The notes under the pieces: model-generated
What the model was told of the DNA's origin: nothing
The model's database searches: none
Seen by the model: the letters and a program-made list of their open reading frames with translations, nothing else
Part shown: positions 5,464-7,700 of the stretch, piece by piece
How positions within the stretch are numbered: the stretch's first letter is position 1
How the letters are laid out: each line of letters opens with the position of its first letter
Made by a program: the position numbers and the translations under genes
Assembly (NCBI GenBank): GCA_031256115.1
Contig: JAIRRF010000008.1
Location: 1 to 7,700 of the forward strand
From: Treponema sp.
Lineage (GTDB): Bacteria; Spirochaetota; Spirochaetia; Treponematales; Breznakiellaceae
DNA length: 7,700 nt
Reading direction: 5' to 3'

Positions 5464-5469
5464 TCTCAT

Positions 5470-7700
5470 ATGAATATATCAACCTATACCGTTAAACCCA
5501 AACTTCCCAATGCGCTTAAGCCATTGGAAGAGATAGCCAGGAATCTCTGGTTATCATGGAATTACGATTCGGTCCAGCTTTTTATCAGGCTGGATTATGA
5601 CGCATGGCTTAAATCCCAGCAAAACCCTATCAGGACCCTTGGGATGGTAAGCCAGGAACGGCTTGCCCAGGCCGCCCAGGACGATTCCTACCTGGCCGCC
5701 CTGGAAGAGGTATATGCCCGTTTTCAAAAATATAAAAAGGGCGAAACCTGGTACCGGGGTTCCAAAAAGGACGTGGTAGCCTATTTTTCCATGGAATACG
5801 GCATGGATGTGTCCCTGCCTATTTATTCCGGCGGCCTCGGAATCCTTTCCGGGGATCACATGAAAACCTCTTCCGACATGGGACTTCCTCTGGTAGGTGT
5901 AGGTTTACTTTACCGTCAGGGTTATTTTACCCAGGTACTTAATACCGACGGTTTCCAGCAGGAAAGTTATCCGGAAAATGACTGGTATAATATGCCGGTA
6001 GAATTGAAAAATGATAAAAACGGCAGCCCCCTTAAGATTTCCGTGGATATGGCAGGCCGGGAGGCTTTTGCCCAGATTTGGGAAGTCAGAGTAGGCAGGA
6101 GTTCTCTATTCCTCTTGGATACTAATATAGAAGAAAACGCTCCGGATATTCGGAACGTTACCGCCGCCCTCTACGGCGGTGATAAGGAAACCCGGATACG
6201 CCAGGAGATCCTCCTTGGTATCGGGGGCATCCGGGCTCTGCGGGCTCTGGGAATAAATCCTGCGGCCTGCCACATGAACGAAGGCCACGCCGCTTTTTTG
6301 GTACTGGAACGGATTCGGGAAATAATGGGTGAAAAGAGCTTTAATTTTAGCGAAGCTCTGGAGGCGGTTTGGCCTACCAATATTTTTACTACCCATACGC
6401 CGGTTCCTGCAGGGAATGAACGTTTCGAGATTCCTCTATTGGAAAAATATCTTAAAAGCTGGACAGGGGTTTTGGGCATTTCCTGGAAAGAATTCCTGGC
6501 CCTGGGCCGGGAACGTCCCGAAGACGATCTGGAAAGTTTCTGCATGACCGTACTGGCCCTGAAATGCGCCGCATATGCCAATGGTGTAGCGGCCCTTCAC
6601 GGGGTGGTTTCCAGGGAAATGTGGCAGAATCTTTGGCCCGGCCTTCCCATGGAAGAAATACCTATTCACCATGTTACCAATGGGGTCCATCCCAAAACCT
6701 GGGTTTCCAGCGGTATGCAGGATTTATTGGAACGTTACTTTGGCCCGCATTTTGAGGAAGAACCTACGGATCTGGCGATTTGGGATCGAATGGAACGGAT
6801 CTCCGATGAAGAACTATGGCGCACCCACGAACGACGCCGGGAACGGTTGGTAGCCTTTGCCAGGGACCGGATCCGGCTCCACCTGAAACGGACAGGAGCC
6901 GTGGAACGCCGTCTTCAGCAGGCTGAGGATGCCCTTTCACCATATATTCTTACCCTGGCTTTTGCCCGCCGTTTTGCCACCTACAAGCGGGGGAACCTCC
7001 TGTTACGGGATCCTGAACGGTTAATCCGGCTTCTAAAAGACAATGACCGGCCCATACAGCTGATCTTTGCCGGTAAGGCCCACCCCATGGACATGCCCGG
7101 TAAAGAACTGATACGGGAAATTATCCACTTTGCGGAAAAGAACGATGTCCAAAGCCGGATTGTGTTTATAGAAAATTACGATATTACCGTAGCCCGTTAT
7201 CTTACATCAGGCGCCGATGTGTGGCTTAACACACCCCGGAGGCCCATGGAAGCCTCCGGTACCAGCGGTATGAAGGCTTCGATGAACGGCGTTCTTAATT
7301 GTTCAATCCTGGACGGCTGGTGGGACGAAGCTTATAACCCCAATGTCGGCTGGGCCATTGGTCACGGCGAACAGTATGCAGACAACCAGCTTCAGGACGA
7401 AATAGAAAGTAAAGCCCTTTATGATCTTCTTGAACGGGACATCATTCCCCTCTTTTATCACCGGGGCCGGGATAATCTGCCCAGAGAGTGGATTAAAATG
7501 ATGAAAACCTGCATGAGGGAAATAGGCCATTCCATGTCAAGCCACAGGATGCTTATGGATTATTCCAATATGTTCTACTTCCCTGCTCTTAAGAATTACC
7601 GGCGGATTACCAAGGATGATTATGCCGAATCCAAAGCCCTGGCGGCCTATGTTGGTAAACTAACAAGCGCCTGGAATAACCTTAAAATAGTTAAAGTTGA
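5470..7700 (+). CDS. glgP: Alpha-glucan (glycogen) phosphorylase, DUF3417 type, 3' end missing
   Basis: The frame is open from ATG 5470 to the window edge (743 complete codons plus two bases); family members of this type reach about 850 residues. It phosphorolyses alpha-1,4-glucan to glucose-1-phosphate in the cytoplasm using PLP. Residues about 12-100 form the N-terminal DUF3417 region (LPNALKPLEEIARNLWLSWN). Then come the glycosyltransferase-35 landmarks: YFSMEYG and IYSGGLGILSGDHMKTSSD (about 105-140), HMNEGHAAF (268-276), THTPVPAGNERF (about 308-319), HHVTNGVHPKTW, FARRFATYKRG (498-508), and the cofactor site EASGTSGMKASMNG with Lys602 as the PLP lysine. The SGMK form and the following LDGWWDEAYN are typical of the Thermus/archaeal-like branch, not the E. 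coli GlgP/MalP branch. The ATG is the first start after an in-frame TAA at 5458. It has no visible ribosome-binding site. Confidence 0.95.
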   Translation, partial: MNISTYTVKPKLPNALKPLEEIARNLWLSWNYDSVQLFIRLDYDAWLKSQQNPIRTLGMVSQERLAQAAQDDSYLAALEEVYARFQKYKKGETWYRGSKKDVVAYFSMEYGMDVSLPIYSGGLGILSGDHMKTSSDMGLPLVGVGLLYRQGYFTQVLNTDGFQQESYPENDWYNMPVELKNDKNGSPLKISVDMAGREAFAQIWEVRVGRSSLFLLDTNIEENAPDIRNVTAALYGGDKETRIRQEILLGIGGIRALRALGINPAACHMNEGHAAFLVLERIREIMGEKSFNFSEALEAVWPTNIFTTHTPVPAGNERFEIPLLEKYLKSWTGVLGISWKEFLALGRERPEDDLESFCMTVLALKCAAYANGVAALHGVVSREMWQNLWPGLPMEEIPIHHVTNGVHPKTWVSSGMQDLLERYFGPHFEEEPTDLAIWDRMERISDEELWRTHERRRERLVAFARDRIRLHLKRTGAVERRLQQAEDALSPYILTLAFARRFATYKRGNLLLRDPERLIRLLKDNDRPIQLIFAGKAHPMDMPGKELIREIIHFAEKNDVQSRIVFIENYDITVARYLTSGADVWLNTPRRPMEASGTSGMKASMNGVLNCSILDGWWDEAYNPNVGWAIGHGEQYADNQLQDEIESKALYDLLERDIIPLFYHRGRDNLPREWIKMMKTCMREIGHSMSSHRMLMDYSNMFYFPALKNYRRITKDDYAESKALAAYVGKLTSAWNNLKIVKV

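Larger units (their letters stand above)
4902..5469. other. Divergent intergenic region between pyk and glgP
   Basis: This 568-bp region holds no intact gene that I can support. It contains a candidate pyk promoter, a 6-bp dyad at 4970-4986, a short hairpin (GACCG-6-CGGTC, 5075-5090), a frameshifted minus-strand remnant (5112-5340) and the phosphorylase promoter at the far end. On the minus strand 4927-5010 encodes a 27-residue hydrophobic peptide (MGKFFIPVLVFVTNAFSVVS onward) without a convincing ribosome-binding site. It overlaps the pyk promoter. Confidence 0.6.

Noticed and set aside
5554..7530. Several minus- and plus-strand frames of 60-136 codons inside the phosphorylase region
   Set aside because: They are shadows of the continuous plus-strand phosphorylase frame, whose family motifs run in order across the whole region.

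Overview
The window looks like a chromosomal stretch from an anaerobic spirochaete, most likely a termite-gut type treponeme. This rests on the gene content, roughly balanced GC, treponeme-like codon choice, and short CTTTGCG and AATTAGGAATT-type intergenic repeats. The species cannot be fixed from the sequence alone. I see no tRNA, rRNA, CRISPR array, transposase or integrase.

Left part (1-1272, minus strand). The 5' end of a secreted-protein gene runs off the left edge (ATG at 357). Its ribosome-binding site, start codon and signal-peptide start are repeated exactly (35 bp) 692 bp upstream at 1017-1051. There they open a dead 20-codon frame. Between the copies lies a small cassette with its own sigma70-like promoter: a 63-codon hydrophobic reading frame interrupted by an in-frame TGA, then a 44-residue single-span membrane protein with a strong Shine-Dalgarno site. 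A different imperfect inverted repeat sits just upstream of each copy of the start region.

Middle part (1273-4901, minus strand). A three-gene cluster reads pyk, then nifS, then nifU. The pyruvate kinase is long (603 aa) and ends in a PEP-utilizer-like domain that lacks the usual histidine. nifS (cysteine desulfurase) starts at or just after the pyk stop, and nifU (a two-domain scaffold: IscU plus a [2Fe-2S] domain) follows 46 bp later. NifS delivers sulfur and NifU assembles the cluster, so together they form a compact Fe-S assembly unit that appears transcriptionally tied to the last step of glycolysis. No nitrogenase structural genes are present here, so 'nif' denotes only the family.

Right part (4902-7700). 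A 568-bp divergent intergenic region holds a likely pyk promoter, a small dyad, a frameshifted gene remnant on the minus strand, and a well-formed plus-strand promoter. That promoter's predicted transcription start falls on the ATG of the last gene, an alpha-glucan (glycogen) phosphorylase of the DUF3417-containing type. The phosphorylase is open to the right edge (743 complete codons). Functionally, glucan phosphorolysis feeds glucose-1-phosphate into glycolysis, which ends at the divergently transcribed pyruvate kinase.
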